DNA of 64,000 bases from NCBI GenBank assembly GCA_026826555.1, contig JAKSZT010054583.1, forward strand, positions 665,161-729,160, given 5' to 3'. The translations under genes and the position numbers were made by a program. The notes under the pieces are model-generated. The model did not search any database and was not told the origin of the DNA. It saw only the letters and a list, made by a program, of their open reading frames with translations. Positions 36,256 through 47,756 of the stretch are shown in pieces. Positions within the stretch are counted from its first letter, which is position 1, and every line of letters starts with the position of its first letter. Source of the DNA: Tolypeutes matacus (Eukaryota; Chordata; Mammalia; Cingulata; Chlamyphoridae).

Positions 36256-36342
36256 TTTTTTTTTTTAGGAGGTGATGGGAATTGAACCCCGGACCTCGTA
36301 CGTGCGAAGCAGGCGCTTAACCACTGAGCTACACCCGCTCCT
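36256..36342 (-). mobile_element. tRNA-Ala-like DAS SINE
   Basis: Minus-strand SINE: an 11-base T run (A-tail) at 36256-36266, then a 76-bp head that reads as an almost complete alanine tRNA. It has an A box in 'tagctcagtggttaagcg', a loop 'ttcgcac' with CGC in the anticodon place (36304-36306) and a B box 'ggttcaattcc' (36278-36288). The xenarthran DAS SINEs are tRNA-Ala related. It is not a tRNA gene: there is an A-tail, no poly-T terminator at the tRNA end, and mismatches in the acceptor stem. The flanks give only an imperfect TSD. Confidence 0.9.
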
Positions 36343-37185
36343 AAAGTCGCATTTTTAATAGTTAAAAAATATTTTGTCAGTCGGTTCTGCCAGCAAAAAC
36401 TCTGATTGATTTTAAAACAGGTATTATTGTAGCATAAAACCACCAAATGCATGCAATTTATCATTATCTTTACCTTCACTGCAGCACATGCCAAAGACCT
36501 AGTTCAACAATTATGCTATAATGTCATCCCATTATCATTTATCATTTTTCTTAACTCATCAATGACCTAAAGTATAAATCTGTGAAGGCAAGCTTGGTCA
36601 GCAACCATAGAAATATGGGATTCATTTTGCCTGTCCTTTTACCTCGTCATAAAAGGGGTCTTGCCTTGTTCTACATGGGTCATAACATTTAAGTTAAGTT
36701 CATATAGCCTTTCAAATTAGTACTTTAAAAAAAATTCATCTGGGATAACTACATCACAAATAAGTGGTGGAATAAATTGTAGCCACATGTCAAAAAGTAG
36801 GTCATCCTGATGAGTGTGAGTAAAGCTGGTATTTTCCTTTAGGAAATGTCTGGATTTTTTCCATGGAACAGTAACATATTTTGTTATTAACTACTCTATG
36901 TATTGTGCAATTAAGATTATTGATTTTATAACTTCTTTAATACCAAACATTATCCAAAATAATCCTTTAAAAAAATTAAATTGACATGACATTGATGCAC
37001 GATTTGAATTGCAGTATATAAATTTGATAACTCTTCATGGAAAACCTTTTTAAGTTCTGAGCTTGTTTTTATGTTTAGTGAACGCTATCTAGAAAGAAAA
37101 ACTAGAAAGAAAAACTGCCCTGACTTGGTAAAATGTCAGAATTATAATACTTTAGAAGAAAATTATAGTACCATGGACTTCCAGG

Positions 37186-37985
37186 GACTTTTTTTTTTTT
37201 TTTTAAAGATATTTAGGTAACATAAATATTAGACAAAAAATATAGGGATTCCCATATGTCCCACTCCCCACACCTTCCATACCCTCCCACATAAACATCC
37301 TTCATTAGTGTGGCACATCCATTGCAGTTGATAAATGTATCCTGGGGTTTTGCCGTTAAGCATGGACCATAGTTCACATTGTAGTCTACACTCTCCCCTC
37401 CACAGTTCTGCATGTTATGTGATAATATGAAATGGCCTGTATCTGTCATTGCAGTGTCATTCATGACGTTTCCCAAGTCCCGAAAAAGCCCCTGTATTAC
37501 AACTGTCTTTCCCTCCCCCTGCCCCCAGAACCTCCAGTGGCCAATGGCTCCACATCAATGTTGTAATTTCTTCCATTGCTAGAATCACAATATGTCTATA
37601 GTAGAATACCAGTAAGTCCACTCTAGTCCATAGCTCATTCCCCAATTCTGAGGATTCTGGGATAGTGATGTCCACTCCACCTCCAATTGAGAGGGGGCTT
37701 ATATCCCATGGGGAGATGGATGGGACTATCTTGCTTGCAGTTGCAGACTCTCTCTGTTCCTTGGGATGGTCATTTTCCATTATCATCTCCTTGTTAGTTG
37801 TACTGGGTAAGTCCAATGAGCTGTAGAGTAGGTGTTGCAACTCCGCTGAGGTTCTGGGCCCAGCTGGCACATGGACAGCCCAAATACTCGAGTCTCTTGG
37901 ATGTACACCTACAAACTTCAGCACCAAGTATATGTTTAAATAGAAGGGACAGATGAGTCATGTGTAGGGAAGACATAATTGAGTC
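37186..37985 (-). mobile_element. Lineage-type dispersed repeat, copy D
   Basis: Minus-strand copy with its T-rich (A-tail) end at 37190-37206. The minus frame 37457-37927 (156 codons) is the longest open frame of the repeat in the window and shares ENDHPKEQRES and ASKIVPSIS with copy B. The 3' UTR-like segment on the left carries 'ttagtgtggcacatccattg' and 'accatagttcacattgtag'. The right edge fades near 37985, where copies B and A continue further. Confidence 0.65.
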
Positions 37986-38564
37986 CAAGAAGCCTGTATC
38001 ATATCTGCATCATCTCTGCCTTTTGGCTTCCTAGGTTCTATTTGAATATCTCAATCAGTGGTGGAGAGAGGACCTCTCAACGCAGCCTGCTTCTTCTTCA
38101 GATGGTTCCTTTAGAAAATTCTTCTTTATATTATCTCAAATTTGTCACCCTGTAGCTAGTATTACCTGGCTTAATTTCTAGCTGCTGGGGCCACACAGCA
38201 CAATCCTTTCTGGATCAGTAGACTAGCCATGAAGGAAACGTGGTTGACAAAGACATTTTGAATTTAGCCAAATATTTTTTTCCATGTCTCTTATTGAATA
38301 ATTTTAGATAGAAAAAATGAAAAAATGGTAAGAAACATGGGTCTAGAAAGGGAGTAGGAACAATGAAAGTAATTTATACGAAGGAAAACCAAATAGGCTG
38401 TTCTGTGGTGTTTAAATTCTCTTTAGTGCTTTATAATGGTTTAAGGAATAAACTCTGGCTTCAGGTAGATCTGGAGACTATTATAAGCTTTCTTTGTGCC
38501 ATAGACTCTTCTAACTATTTTCCATATGTTAATTTAGTAAAGCCTTGCAATAAATAAATGAGAG

Positions 38565-38722
38565 GTTGAGAAAATTTGCCCAAGCTCACACAGCTCCTAA
38601 TGTTAGGGCCAGCCTCACTCTGAGCTTTATGATTAATAAAATGGGGATAAAAAGATATAGTATCTACTTTATAGGGTGTGTAAGAATTATGTGAGGTCAT
38701 GTATGCAAAGCAGTAAGCACCA
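38565..38722. mobile_element. Two MIR scraps, opposite orientations
   Basis: 38565-38612 ('tttgcccaagctcacacagc') reads as reverse MIR. 38630-38722 ('aaaatggggataaaaagata', 'gggtgtgtaagaattatgtg') reads as forward MIR. The two face each other. Confidence 0.6.
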
Positions 38723-38847
38723 TGCGAGCTGCTTTTATGATCCATCTGTGGTTGGTACCCTAGATTTGTCTGGAAAAACTGGAGTCAGCAGTTCTTAAAG
38801 ATCCATCTCTACTTTAGTTAATAATGCATCAATATCAGCCATTGGCT

Positions 38848-38990
38848 ATGACAAATATACCCTATAATGTCAGATGTTAAGAGTGGAGGAAACTGCTTGT
38901 AGGGTATATGGGGAGTCTCTGTAGTATCTTTGCAAATTTTTTGTAAATCTAAAGCTGTTCTAAAATTTTTAAAAAAATTATTAAATATAG
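38848..38990 (+). mobile_element. L1-type 3' terminus
   Basis: 'gggtatatggggagtctctg', 'tagtatctttgcaaattttt' and 'tgtaaatctaaagctgttct' before an A-rich tail. This is the common 3' terminus of mid-age mammalian L1 and resembles the ends of copies B and C. Confidence 0.7.
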
Positions 38991-39766
38991 ATCCATTTCT
39001 AGTAACGAATTGAGTATGCTGTTTTAACTTGCAATTAAAACATTTTTCAACTTCATAAATTCAGGCTGAACAGTAAGAAATATCAGAAAAACAAAAATGT
39101 GACACTGCCCAGGAATTTCAAACATTCCATCCACACACCAGTAGATGGCAGAGTACCCAAGCGTCTGAACTTGGGTCTAAAACCCTGCTTCCCATCAGCT
39201 TGAAGCCTTTTCATTTTGCATGGAGTTTTAGTTAATTTATTGTGGCGAAAATATAAAATCCTGCCACCTCACGATGCAGAGCCATTTCTGAAAATAAAAT
39301 GGGCGTGAGTGAGGGGCACTGTAGTGGAGAATTCCCATTGAGGGAAGAAGTAGCTTTGCTTCTGAGTGTTGCAAACTCAGGTGCTTATTTGCAATCCAGG
39401 TGTGGCGTCCACAAACAGATGGTGAGCCTTCCTGACCCAGTCTCTTCTTTACTTTATGCTCACTGTGGTGATTTCTAAACTGGTCCAGATGCAGGTATAA
39501 TTGACTCTGTAGACTAGAATCACTGGACTAATCAGTGATCCCCAGCTGTGCTGAAACTAATCTAGAGTTACTGCTGGAAGGAAAGCATAACCTCCGACCG
39601 ATATAAAGTTGGGAAGCAGTTCTTGTTGCACCAACGGAGGCTATTCCACAGCTCTATGGTATGTAGGAAAAGCAATGCTTGTTAGAGGAAATCGATTTCT
39701 CTTTGGTAGATTAGCAGCCATGGATAGAATTCACACACAGAGGTTCCATATGGATAAAGATGGGTG

Positions 39767-39799
39767 TTTTTTTTGTTTTGTTTTGTTTTGTTTTGTTTT
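39767..39799 (+). repeat. (TTTTG)n microsatellite
   Basis: Run of T followed by about five TTTTG units. Confidence 0.9.
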
Positions 39800-41184
39800 C
39801 CTTGTCTGGGAAAGAGGAAGATAATTTATGTGAGCAAGTGAAAGGTAATGTAGAATAAAAGGGATATTAGTTAGACATTTTGGTCCTCAGTAAAGAATTT
39901 AAGGCTAATGGCCTCCGTCTGATCCGAAAGCCAATTATGTTAATGGCTCTCTTAGATGTAAAAGCTGTGGCCATAAGTCAACATAGACCTTTGGCACTCA
40001 ATATGTTTGCATGGGCACTAGGGGTGATACTTTTTCTTGCATTCCCTGACTGTGCTCAAAGTTAAAATCATTTTTACCTTTTGATACATGCATGACCCAT
40101 AAAGTAATGGAACTGGTGAAGTGCAGGCGTTTTAAACAGATATGATGGCATAGTTCTCCAAGCTGGGTCCTGTGTTATATTCAGACGTCATGGAAGAAAA
40201 AAAATATGTATAAGATGCAGTGAACGCTTGTCATCTTTCTTTACAGGATAGTGTATTTCACCAAATAAAGATAGTTTTAATTTCTTTTGTGCAGAAGGTT
40301 AATTGTTGAAATGGGTGAATGTACAGGCATTAGTTAATCTTAGCAGTCTGTTAAATGAACAGGTTTATTGACTTTACAAAAGGTTAGTTTGTCTAACGAT
40401 TACACTGAAAGAGCAGAACTCAATAGGGCACGATATAAAGCATTATTTTTCCCTCCACTGTCCCTAAAACCCTGCTAGGCAGTCCGGTTATTTACAGGTG
40501 CCTTAGGAAAGGTCAGAGGAGTCCCGTAGCTTCAGTCACTTCTAATTACAAAAATGGTCTTTTAATAATCAAATTTCCCCACTTCATTCAAAGTTAAACC
40601 TTCCGCAGTGAGACTCTTTTAAATCTGCCAGAAGTAAGGGACAGTTGGAAAATGCTGCAGCACTCCAACAGGTCTGCCCAAAGAAATAAGTCCCTAAACC
40701 TGCCACATTCTTTGGTATCCCTAATCTCTTACATATCTTCGATGTGTGGTTTGAATCAAGGGTTGCAGTATTTGCTTATGAACACCGTTTTTGCGAGCCT
40801 GGCGTGGCCATCTAGCGCTCACTTCTGGATGAAGGGTGTTGACCCTCGTCACAGCCGTTGGGCCTTCAGCCAGAATGAACAGAGGAAAGTCTGATTTTAA
40901 AATTCTGTCACATTTATAACTATGGAAGGATTTCTGGGCTATTAAAAATCAGACAGTGCAATGTGAAAATAACAATACGCTAGGATTCTTGTCCATTGAC
41001 TCTCAAAGGACTGTGGGAATGCAGAGCCACACGTGAGGCCTGAGATATGCTACTTTTTAAGTATTTGGGCTGAAAAAGTTTGAGAACAACTGCTCTCGAT
41101 ACACATTGAGTCAAACTTTCGAGACATGTCATCTTATTTATAAAATAAGAATCTTGAACTAGAAATACTTAAAAATTTCCCTTA

Positions 41185-41220
<36 letters not shown>

Positions 41221-43325
41221 TAATAAAAATCGTCAAACTATAATGTCTGGTCAACTTATTTTTTATATTGTTCAGACAAAGTGGGTGATTTTTAAAACCT
41301 AAAAATCTAAAACACCTTTTCACAACTTATGAACTTAAAAGAAGCAATTCTGCATTGTATAACAATGATGGCTGAGGTGCTTACAAAGGCTAGTTCCAAG
41401 CAATAGATAGGAGCAAATATTATTGAATCAATTAGTTTCTGTTTGGATTTTTCTAGTGAAGGCTTTCATTTTTGACTTAAGGAAGTCTGTATGTCTTCAG
41501 GTGAGAATATTAACTGAACCTGAGTCCGTCTGTGTGAAGCATTTGTTTTAAACTGAATACGTGGAAACCAAACACATCACTACCTACAAATGAACATTAA
41601 TTCTTCTGATGGAGTAAAAAGAAATAGAGTTAAGGATAATTATAATAGTATTGAGGATTGACTATGAAGAGATATGATGATTAATAAAAGGGCATTTGCA
41701 AGGCACACATAAAGATTTCTAATAATTTGAAGTTTTCCCACAATTGTCTCCCACCCTCCAATCAATCCGCAGGCCTATCACCATATTTGTTAGAAAGCAG
41801 CAATGTGAACTCTGACTTTCAGGTTCTAAGGTAGATACAGAGCTGTTGATGGCTCTGAAGGTTCTGATGCTTCTTTACATGTCAGTTTTTATTTTGTGGG
41901 AGCCCATTGCAAACTTCAGCAGCCATGAAAGAAACTACCCACCCCACCCCCAACTCCCTTAGAGACTGTTTTATCCAGCTTATCCCTAATGTAGTCTGTG
42001 TGATAACTTGGCACATACTCTAAGGTCTATGCTAATAGACAAGCATCTTTCCACAATCCCACCTCATCAAATGAAGGCAGGCTCCTTTAAGTAAAGGTTC
42101 TGGTCCACTCCCTGTTCTTAGAGGAACAAGTGATGGCCTCTGGGTGTGTAAGCACATCTGTGAACACCAGGAGTATCCACTAGAAGTCCTTGCTTTGTGC
42201 ATTGCTGTTGTTTGCAGAAGACCTCAGGGCAATGAGAATGCTCACTTCACAGCTGTAGTTTAGGGTTTCACTGTAGTAAACGAATCTAAGGATGTTTGGT
42301 GAGACAATGCCCACCCCCACAAGAGGATGACTAGCTATGTATGTCTTTAAATATATGGCATGTTGTTCCATATGATCCACTGAATATTATGCACCTTCTT
42401 TTTGTAGTCCTTAGAGTATCTAGGTTTGGAAATGATATCATTTGTTTGTATTATTTTAATCGACAAATCTTCCTTCATTAGACACAGAAATGCACACAAG
42501 GTCGTTTTTGTAGCCTTAGCATTCTAGCTGGTCTCTCTGCAGGCAGCGACACATTTTGATGTTGTGATATGCAGAAATAGATCATTGTATCCAGTCATTA
42601 TTTACATCATTTGAAAATGGATAAAATATCATTTTGAACTCCAAAGCGCCACTTGGGGTAATAGAACTGAATTAGACGATGAACCAGTGTTCAAATTGTA
42701 GCTCTGCTAAAAACACAACCTTGAGCAGATCGCTTGACTTCATGTGATCTTTGTCATCTCAGATTTCTGATTTGTAAACTGAAGTAGTTAAACTGGATGA
42801 GTGCTAAGACATTTTTCAGTGCAAAAGTGCATCATTTAAATTTTTGAAGTCTAAAAGAAACTTGCCCAGATTAAAAGTATCAGTTAGCTTTTATTAATGA
42901 CATTGTACGTGGAATAAAAAGGAAACTGCTAATCTTTTCTTACAGAGATCCAAATACCATTTGGCTGTGTGGTCTGAGTAATGTGAAAATAACTTGACAA
43001 ATTGAAAAGTGCAGAGGACGTCTGAGTTAATGGAAAATCTCTAGCCTTGTTTTTAAGGTCTTTCTTCTCAGTATTGGGCACTTCACCATCTGAGGCAAGA
43101 AAAAAAGAGAAAGAAACCAAATAAAATGATAAGCCTCTCTGACAGGAACTCTCCTTCATAAAGTAGACTTCCCATGCCTTCCTTGAGGAAATACAGTTCC
43201 TACAGAAGCCTTAACACTTATCCTAGTAGGCCCTCTAACGCTGTGGGGTAAAAAATTACAAATATCTCTCAGGGCTTTTGCCCAAGTTTTCCCTGATGTA
43301 GCACTGAGCAAATCCCCTCTAAATA
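39800..43325. other. Largely repeat-free non-coding stretch
   Basis: No recognised transposon apart from a 29-base A run at 41188-41216, with no SINE head before it. The sequence is more evenly composed than the flanks. Short frames such as 39880-40065 have no recognisable motif. Parts (for example 40480-40660) could be conserved non-coding DNA, but I cannot tell without alignment. Confidence 0.45.
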
Positions 43326-43329
43326 TTAT

Positions 43330-43810
43330 GATAGAGAGAAGTAGCTTTTTATTTGGATTGCTGGCTGTGACTTAGGATTATCAGTACAGCCCCTTTGTTT
43401 CGGCTTTATTGAAGCATGTCAACAGCTGCCAGCAATAATCCTTGCTCCGCCTGCTGCCACGTGATATATTGATTTGTATACAACAATATGTTATAAATTG
43501 AAATAAAATATGCATTTTTTCATAATTTATCAGTATTATGATGGCACAAAAAAGGCAGGCTTATGAATAATACAGAGCTCTTCAATGGGCATTATGTACT
43601 GTAGGTAATAAATGCAGCCTCTCCCCTGGACTGCCAGGAGAGTTATAAAGCAGAATGCATTAGTTCAGCCCTGTGATAATCAATCATTTTAGTATGTCAG
43701 TAGGCTCTGGCTAACTTTTACTCCTGAGGTCTGAAAGAATAGTGAGCCATACGGCTCTGGGTGGTTTCTGAAGTGTTTAGACTGGCTCCGATTCTCCTGG
43801 GTAATGTTTG
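43330..43810. promoter_or_regulatory. Candidate conserved regulatory element
   Basis: A repeat-free block with a dense, balanced mix of transcription-factor-like words: CTTTGTT (SOX-like) at 43393-43399, CAGCTG E-box at 43423-43428, CACGTG E-box at 43458-43463, 'cataatttatcag' at about 43521-43533, and a tandem homeodomain/PBX-like TGATAATCAATCA at 43674-43686. No open frame of note crosses it. This texture is typical of developmental enhancers conserved across mammals, but conservation itself cannot be seen from one sequence. Confidence 0.4.
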
Positions 43811-44449
43811 GAGTGAGCGATATGGTTAGATAACAAGTGGCAGTATTTCTCAGGTATCGATGGTATGATGCCTCCTGTTGTTTTATTGCCTGGAGTGGTT
43901 GATTTTGTCCTAATTGGATCTGTAGTTCTTCTTTGTGTCTCTATTTGCAATCTGGTGCCCGTGTTTCTTTAAAAAAGTAAAAGTTGTTCTGTAGTACTGT
44001 ATAACTGCACTAAGTGATGTCACCCTGCCCTTCAGATATCTTTGCATGGATGAGAAGTCAAGAAGCCCTTACTTATTGTGCTTATTTTATCCTCCTAAAA
44101 ATTATATAAACCTTCTATGAACAGTTTTTTATCTGGCAGCTCCAGTGACCCACCTTTCATCCATGTGTTCCAAATTGTGACAATTGAGCCTAGATGGTAG
44201 CAGATTCTCAATCACTATATGAAACGTAAAGGATCATGTTAACATAAGTTTTGTGAGAACCTCTGAGCCTTCTGTACGTAGTGAGTTCTTTTAGAATTAC
44301 AGCAGGGGCATTCCTTTGTACCTACATCTGAATTTTTAACATGTTATAATTTTCTCATAAGATAACAAAGCCCTGAAAGAATTTATAAGAAACAATTAGA
44401 TGGAAAACAACAGCTGTTTTGCAGGAGGTCAGACATATTTTATTTTGTC

Positions 44450-45240
44450 ATAATTTCCCCATATTACGACTGTGTAAACCAATTTTGAAAAGTGCTTTAG
44501 CTCTTTTTAATGTATAAGATTTCTTACTGAGCCGTTCTTGTCTTAATCTAAGTACCCGTACATTAAGTTCATGATGGACAGTTAAGGAAACAGTGATTTG
44601 ATACATCAACACAGTTTCATTTATTGCAGTATAATAGCATCCTTAAGCCCATATTAAACATTCAAAATAATTAGTCATAAAAACATAATAATTGTGCATT
44701 TAAACCCACTGGTATACTAACCAAAATGAAGGGGCATTTTTCAAACCAAAGATTCTGAATTAGTCCTGGAGAATATTTGGATTGAAACAGGTGGGAAATT
44801 ACAGTTCAAGCCCACTGCTTCTTCATGTCCCTGAAATATAAATGCAGGGACTATTAGCAGCAGCACACCAGCTGAGCTGCATAAAGACTGCCAATTTCCA
44901 AGGAAGCCAGAATTTATGTAATACAGGGCCTTTTAGACCACATCAACTTGACTTCATTTGGAAGCAAATATGTAACTGGTGCAGCTCGCCAAGTACAGCA
45001 CGGCTCTCTTGCATTTCAAATGACTTGTGTAGTCTGTGTTCTGCACCGGCAGGTCCTCAAAGCTGTATTGCAACAGTCCAATACAGGGATTAGAAAAGCA
45101 CAGAGCACTATGGTGACAGCGATTTGGAAGACAGTCGCCTTCTATTTGTCTCCAGTTTGGGGGGATGAAGAAAGAGCTGGCAAACTCCCTTTTCATCAGC
45201 TTACCTCTTCCTCTTGTATTGTGAATGTACCCTAGGAAAG
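44450..45240. promoter_or_regulatory. Second candidate conserved non-coding block
   Basis: Free of recognisable repeats, with homeodomain-like ATTA/TAAT clusters at 44640-44700 and a more GC-balanced part at 44840-45190. Three overlapping frames of 80-95 codons cross 44842-45235 on both strands; none has a recognisable domain, and coexisting frames on both strands argue against coding. It lies about 0.7 kb from the previous candidate, so both could belong to one regulatory cluster. Confidence 0.35.
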
Positions 45241-46385
45241 AATGTGGAATTCCTACTGCTTGATGGAAGCTAGGTCCCTAGTGATTATTATGATAGAGTT
45301 GGACATGTTGGCATCAAATAGTAAGCTTAAGAGCATCTGCTTATTAGTAAGAAGCCACTGTGGTGCATAGGAAATGCTGATGATGGGCCGTTCTTTGGGG
45401 TTCATGCGTTGCTGGAGATTTATGGGATGTTTGAGAGCCATTGTGCTTCAGAATAGAATCCTCTTAGCATCCTTACCATAAACTCAGATGAAAGATGATT
45501 TAAAGTGCTGTGCTTGCCTAACCTGCACTGCTTCTATTTATGGGAGACACTTTTTTTTTAATAAAAAAATTTCAAAGCAAAATAGCAAATCTACTTTAAC
45601 AGGGAATTTTAAATATCATTGAATAGAACAGGCTTTTAAAAAAAATCCTTTTATTCAAAGTTGCCTTTTGTTTGTAAAATAGAAATTCTGTAGCTGTGCC
45701 TCTGTAGCATGTCACTTTAAATAAAATAAATAGAGGCCTTATAGTCTATGAAATTCCCTTTTTATTCCGTTTTATTTAGGAAAATGTAAAAGACATGGAA
45801 AATTCCCTTGCTTGTAAATGAAAAAAGTCACGTATGTGAAAAAAGTTCATGGATAACTCCTGTTGTAATTTCAGGTTTTCCATCTTCATTTCTAAAAATT
45901 TATAATTTTCTAATTCTAAATAATTTGATTCTCTTCTTTAAGAATTATTTGAATTCTTTCTTTATCTCTAAACTGGACAAAGCATAAACTCAAATGAGAG
46001 AATGAAATACAGTTTCTTAAGAAAGGAGATAAATTTCTTTTCTCAAAGTTGATTTTTTTTTTTAATGCTAAAATTGATCTTGGCTAATGCAAATTCTGAG
46101 ACATAACTCATGAAACATTTTCAAGATATCCAAGTATTGTAACCACTGGATTATAAATGCTTTTTTGCAAAGATCTAATATTAAAACTTTAAAATTCCAT
46201 TTTATTTCTTTCCTAGGACCATTAAGGACATTAAAAGTATTAAATAATTTCTGAGATTTTGATGATAACCAAGATTTTCACCGATTCTAATAGAAAATGC
46301 TTCTAAAATATAAGGTATAAATGGAAGAAAACAAGAAAGTCATAGCCTTACTTTATATTTACAATGTGAACATTGTGACATTTCT
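45241..46385. other. AT-rich non-coding stretch
   Basis: No gene or repeat family recognised; many A/T runs. Confidence 0.5.
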
Positions 46386-46389
46386 TGGA

Positions 46390-46550
46390 AATAGCTGGAA
46401 CTGAATTTAACCCCCAATTTTCTCACTTACTGGCTATATAAACTTGGATATATTAATCTTTCTGAATCTCAGTTTCATCATCTGCAAATTGGGAATAATG
46501 ATTCTCAGAGTTTCAGTAAAATCAGAAGGTGCTCAATAAATATTCTTTTC
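46390..46550 (+). mobile_element. MIR SINE fragment
   Basis: 'tctcacttactggctatata', 'ctgaatctcagtttcatcat', 'ctgcaaattgggaataatga' and 'ggtgctcaataaatattctt' are in forward MIR order, and the fragment includes the 3' end. Confidence 0.8.
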
Positions 46551-47755
46551 TTTCTCTGTTTTATGATGTAAAATATATTATTCATCCTGATTCTCCCAAA
46601 GCTTAAAATAAGTCCTTAAACACACCAGGTGCTAATACACTTTAGGCACGTAATATTTGTTGTTAATGAGTGAGGCTAGAACTGTGTGATTCAGTTTGTA
46701 CAGTTCACACATTCAGATTTTATGAACAGAGGTTGTGAAGGGAATAAGGAGATCAACAACTCTGTGTTCATCATGAGGAGGGTCTGTGGAAGGGTCGGCA
46801 AATACCGTAATTACTCCTTGTCCATGCAGTGCTCCTAGAAGCCCCACCCTTTCATCAAACCTGATCCTTAAGATGCATCCTCTCTAAGAATCTCATCCCT
46901 GGAATCCTGAGCACCAAACATGGGAGTAAACCCGAACCGGGAAGGTCAGAGATCTGCTGGCATTGGGGAAATAGGCTGAGTGTGGAGAGGGGGTCCGTTA
47001 CCCAGCTAGGATAGGCAGCATTCAGCCATCTTAAGCATAGGTGAAGCAATTCATTGGCAAGCAGGCAGATAAGCAAAAAGCAAAGGGGGTTAGAGAAAAA
47101 AGCAGGACCCACTTTTTGTCATAGCACTTCTTAGGCAAGGAAGTGATGCAATACAAAGTTGCAACAGGCATAATGTCATGAATGACAATGAAGAGAGGGA
47201 CAGAGGAAAGTGAGGTGAACAACAGATTTAAGGAACCAGCTGTTAATTGTTGTTAATTCTCACTACAACGCTCAAAAAACCTTCCTGAAGAGGCAGAAAA
47301 CTGTCCAGATCTTGGCCTTCCTGGTACTTATATGTGGAAAGAGGAAATGGGGTCTGTGTGCCTGGAGAGCCCGTGTGTGCAGGCAGTGCAGTCCAATAGA
47401 ATGGCAAAAGAAAGAGAAGCCCAGATAGCTCAGGAAGAGATGTGTACTCAGCTCTCCATGATATTTCTGAGGCTAGTATTATTTTTTCTTGTTGATTTGA
47501 CTCTTACATTTCAGGACCTCTTGTGACTATGATTCTGCTTCCTTTTGCTACTGCTTTGACTAGAATTAGAACCTCAAACCCCAAATAGCCCAGGTATCAC
47601 TTTAAGTATACACAGTAGCATCTTGGCTATCATTGGAGGCATGAGACGCCTTTTCCGTTCTTAATGTGGTTTTCTAAGTATGCTGAAGCATGATGCCAAC
47701 ATGTTGCCTTTACTCCTTAGCAAGTTTGGAGAAGAATGAGACACACTGTGTGCTT
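46551..47755. other. Non-coding stretch
   Basis: No gene recognised. The region 46780-47540 is somewhat richer in GC and carries frames of 60-85 codons without known motifs. It may hide an old LTR. Confidence 0.45.
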
Positions 47756-47756
47756 T

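Noticed and set aside
36256..36342. Functional tRNA-Ala gene
   Set aside because: A-tail instead of a poly-T terminator at the tRNA 3' end, and acceptor-stem mismatches; it is a SINE.
37457..37927. 156-codon minus frame as a host gene
   Set aside because: It lies wholly in repeat copy D and aligns with copy B; better treated as repeat sequence.
41188..41216. A-run as the tail of a SINE or processed pseudogene
   Set aside because: No tRNA-like head, no coding similarity before it and no flanking direct repeat found.
44842..45235. Possible coding exon
   Set aside because: Frames overlap on both strands, no domain and no convincing splice pair; kept only as a candidate conserved non-coding block.
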